DNA of 64,000 nt from Volvox africanus (lineage: Eukaryota > Chlorophyta > Chlorophyceae > Chlamydomonadales > Volvocaceae), in assembly GCA_030268105.1 (NCBI GenBank), contig BSDZ01000017.1, positions 3,204,001 through 3,268,000 on the forward strand. Direction: 5' to 3'. Below the pieces are notes generated by a model, which worked only from the letters and a program-made list of their open reading frames with translations, was not told where the DNA came from and did no database searches. How positions within the stretch are numbered: position 1 is the stretch's first letter; every line of letters starts with the position of its first letter. Below, one piece after another: positions 61,274 through 64,000 of the stretch. Both the position numbers and the translations under genes were made by a program.

Positions 61274-62758
61274 ATGGCCTTAATGATGAAGCAGTCGGCC
61301 GGCCTGAAGGCCGTGTCCGCCGCCCGCTCGCGCAAGAGCGTGGTCGTCCGCGCCGGCAAGTACGATGAGGAGCTCGTCAAGACCGCCCACACTGTTGCTT
61401 CGAAGGGCCGCGGTATCCTGGCTATGGATGAGTCTAACGCCACTTGCGGCAAGCGCCTGGACTCCATCGGCGTGGAGAACACCGAGGAGAACCGCCGCGC
61501 TTACCGTGAGCTGCTGTGCACCACCCCGGGCCTGGGCCAGTTCATCTCGGGTGCTATTCTGTTCGAGGAGACCCTGTACCAGTCGACCAAGGATGGCCGC
61601 AAGTTCGTCGACGCCATGAAGGCGGAGAACATTGTGCCCGGTATCAAGGTCGACAAGGGTCTGGTCCCTCTGGCTAACACCAATGGCGAGTCATGGTGCA
61701 TGGGCCTGGATGGCCTGGACAAGCGCTGCGCCGAGTACTACAAGGCTGGCGCCCGCTTCGCTAAGTGGCGTTCGGTCGTCTCCATCCCTCACGGCCCATC
61801 CATCATCGCCGCACGCGACTGCGCGTATGGCCTTGCTCGCTATGCGGCTATTGCCCAGAACGCTGGTCTGGTGCCGATTGTCGAGCCTGAGGTTCTGCTT
61901 GATGGTGAGATTCTCAGACATCGATCTGTTCGCCGGGAAGCAGACTGAAGGCGTTTCCTTCGGGTTATAACGTATGGGTTCGAATGGCAGCTATATAATA
62001 TGTTAATCCTAATACTTATGTTGCGCTCTCAAGAAGTTGCACTCTGAACAATTTGCTCATTATTGCAATACTTAGATCTGGGATATTAGCTCAAGCGTTC
62101 GCAATTATTATTGCTTCTTACTCTGCGGGCACCGACGGACACTTCCTCTCACTGATTTTATGATCGGATGGGTCGACCCTTTGCCTTGAGGATTTTACTC
62201 CATGGACCCGAAATCAGAAAATTGACTTCTGTGAACCTTAACTTGACTTGCTCAGGTGAGCATGACATCGACCGCTGCCTGGAGGTCCAGGAGGCGGTTT
62301 GGGCGGAGACCTTCAAGTACATGGCCGACAACAAGGTCTTGTTTGAGGGTATTCTGCTGAAGCCCGCCATGGTTACCCCAGGCGCTGACTGCCCCAACAG
62401 GGCCGGCCCTGCCAAGGTTGCCGAGTACACCCTGAAGATGTTGCGTCGCCGCGTGCCGCCGGCCGTGCCAGGCATCATGTTCCTGTCCGGCGGCCAGTCG
62501 GAGCTTGAGTCAACCCTGAACCTGAACGCCATGAACCAGCAGCCCAACCCATGGCACGTGTCGTTCTCGTATGCCCGTGCCCTTCAGAACACTGTCCTGA
62601 AGACGTGGCAGGGCAAGGCTGAGAACGTCCCGGTCGCTCAGGCTGCGCTCCTCAAGCGCGCTAAGGCGAACTCCGATGCTCAGCTCGGCAAGTACGACCC
62701 GACCACTGAGGGCAAGGAGGCTGCCCAGGGCATGTATGAGAAGGGCTACGTCTACTAA
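61274..62758 (+). CDS. FBA3: fructose-bisphosphate aldolase, class I, plastid
   Basis: This Calvin-cycle enzyme interconverts fructose-1,6-bisphosphate and the triose phosphates. It also makes sedoheptulose-1,7-bisphosphate in the plastid. Two exons, 61274-61904 and 62256-62758, give 377 residues, the length I recall for Chlamydomonas FBA3, to which it is nearly identical. [20 protein letters not shown] is a typical algal stroma-targeting start. [20 protein letters not shown] and [14 protein letters not shown] are class I motifs. The Schiff-base lysine is K246 in [17 protein letters not shown] binds phosphate, and the C-terminal tyrosine needed for activity is present (GYVY). The ATG at 61274 is chosen over an upstream TTG. 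The single 351-base intron has GTGAG at both junctions. TGTAA near 63072 may be the polyadenylation signal. Base composition is GC-rich, as expected of a highly expressed gene. Confidence 0.97.
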
Positions 62759-63179
62759 GCAGCACGCTTCGGCAGCATGGAGTGCTGATTAGGAGCGATG
62801 CGGCGATGGCTAGGTTTTCCATAGTGGCCCGTGGCGTAGATTTCCGCCTGATTCGCGCGCGAAACAATTCTGACCACGTGTCATTGACATGACTCAACGG
62901 GAGTGTTTGCCGGAGTGTTATCGCGTACATGCGCCGGAGATTAGTCCGGAGCGTGTTTTATGTGGAAATAATCCACTTGGAAGTTCTATGTACAAGTCGA
63001 GTTTTCTGCCTGGCTGATGCATTTTGGAATTCGCTACACCTGGCAATATGTACTCGAACTTCTACACGTGCTGTAACGCACTTGCGAAATTCTGCGTATT
63101 TCACTCCGTGAAAACGTCTCTCAGTTACATCCAGTAATACATTTTGTCAACTTCCAAAAACTTCAGAACACTTGGTCGC
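62759..63179. other. convergent 3' spacer
   Basis: This is shared 3' flank of FBA3 (+) and the WD40 gene (-). TGTAA at about 63072 serves the plus strand, and TTACA at 63124 gives TGTAA about 55 bases past the minus-strand stop. Confidence 0.5.
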
Positions 63180-64000
63180 CTAGTAATCATAGTTGTATGC
63201 ATCTTGCAATGGCACTTGAACCCCACAGACGTCAGTTGATGGAGTGGTCGCATTCCACCGAACTACTGTACCGTCCTGCGAAATGAAGTATTGGTGAAAT
63301 CGGCAATTGAGCAAGCAAAGTCATACCGTAGAAATTCAAAAGCTTTAGGTAAATTTACAAACACGATAAAACAAGCTGTCTTCTCATTTGTACCAACACG
63401 CGCAGCACTTAATGCCCCTGTCCCCTGTCTATACCCCAGTCACAACGCCTTACCCAGCTGACGGTCGCCAGGACGGGGTCGAATGGGTGCCAGCTAACAT
63501 CCCGCACCAGCTTGCGATGCAGCTTAAGCGGACTACCTTCCACCTCCTGCCCTGTGCATATGTCGTAAACGTGTACAGCACCCAACGCGCTGCCCGTGTA
63601 CACGAAGCGCTGCCCTGTGCTGTGTGCGGGGCTGAAATATGCACGAATGAGTGTGCTCTGCACGCTGTGTCCGCGGAATGTCTGTACGGAGCTGTCATGA
63701 GGATGCCTTACGACCCGGCCGGAGGCAGGGTACTCCTGCCAACTGCATGGGTTGGGGGGTCGTTGCGAAGAGGCCGTGTTATGTAAACATCGAAGCCACG
63801 CTCGGTACGTGATGTAGTACCGGACAATTCACCTAAATTCTAACCGACCTATCCACCCGCTAAAACGATTTCTTTATGGACGTGGCTAGGTGGGTGGCAC
63901 CCTCGTGGATGGCGCATAGGTGAAAGAGAGAACGAAGCCCCAGCGTACCGATAGTCCCAGTTGAAGCGCGGCACGTGGGACATGGGCAGGCGCTCGGCGG
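63180..64000 (-). CDS. DCAF11: DCAF11/LEC14B-type WD40 protein, 3' part (5' end outside window)
   Basis: This is the C-terminal part of a WD40 protein that acts as a substrate receptor for CUL4-DDB1 ubiquitin ligases. Exons on the minus strand are 64000-63949 (continuing beyond the window), 63742-63454 and 63275-63180, and phases agree. The sequence reads PRFNWDYRWQEYP, then SVQTFRGHSVQSTLIRAYFS, then YTGSALGAVHVYDICTG, VRDVSWHPFDPVLATVSWDG, and a short tail ending NYDY. LIR-YFSP--STGQ followed by a YTGS...VYD blade is characteristic of DCAF11/LEC14B. The protein ends soon after the last blade, as in the family. The start and most blades lie past position 64000. Confidence 0.85.

Noticed and set aside
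1..64000. CRISPR arrays, bacterial operons, tRNA or rRNA genes
   Set aside because: No regularly spaced repeats, no ribosome-binding context, and no cloverleaf or rRNA-like segments were recognised by eye. A tRNA scan would be needed to exclude an isolated tRNA gene.

Overview
The window looks like nuclear DNA of a chlamydomonadalean (volvocine-type) green alga. The best evidence is a plastid class I fructose-bisphosphate aldolase of exactly the length and near-identical sequence I recall for Chlamydomonas FBA3. Other support is intron-rich genes with GT-AG introns, TGTAA motifs (the green-algal polyadenylation signal) downstream of several stop codons, GC-rich exons in AT-richer spacers, and a chlorophyte-style receptor-like kinase. 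It is clearly eukaryotic: there are no operons or ribosome binding sites.

Layout: 0.9-2.7 kb, poorly supported exons on the minus strand. 3.5-9.3 kb (+), a complete 10-exon Rieske oxygenase of the pheophorbide a oxygenase (PAO) family. 10-16.9 kb (-), a large F-box/leucine-rich-repeat gene converging on it. 17.8-20.8 kb (+), a decayed Ty1/copia retrotransposon. 22 kb (-), intronless ribosomal protein S15a (uS8). 24.3-28.9 kb (-), a 10-exon amidophosphoribosyltransferase of the E. coli/yeast type. 31.2-36.6 kb, a PIF/Harbinger DNA transposon with near-perfect terminal inverted repeats and a TTA target duplication, invaded by copia sequence that is folded into a head-to-head inverted repeat. 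37 kb (+), a fragment resembling organellar ribosomal protein uS7. 38.9-44.9 kb (-), a complete 14-exon chaperonin CCT4. 48.2-56.8 kb (-), a receptor-like protein kinase with signal peptide, ectodomain, transmembrane helix and kinase domain. 58.75-61.02 kb (-), a decayed inverted duplicate of the PAO-family gene. 61.3-62.8 kb (+), FBA3. 63.2 kb to the window edge (-), the 3' part of a DCAF11/LEC14B-type WD40 gene.

The host genes are mostly unrelated housekeeping genes: Calvin cycle, purine synthesis, chaperonin, ribosome, ubiquitin-linked adaptors and signalling. No cluster logic joins them. For PurF, CCT4, FBA3 and the PAO-family gene I placed every exon junction by hand, and reading phase is kept throughout (516, 526, 377 and 605 residues). 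The most unusual content is structural: an inverted segmental duplication with deletions about 50 kb apart, and the nested transposon complex at 31-36.6 kb. I did not find a convincing new multi-gene system.
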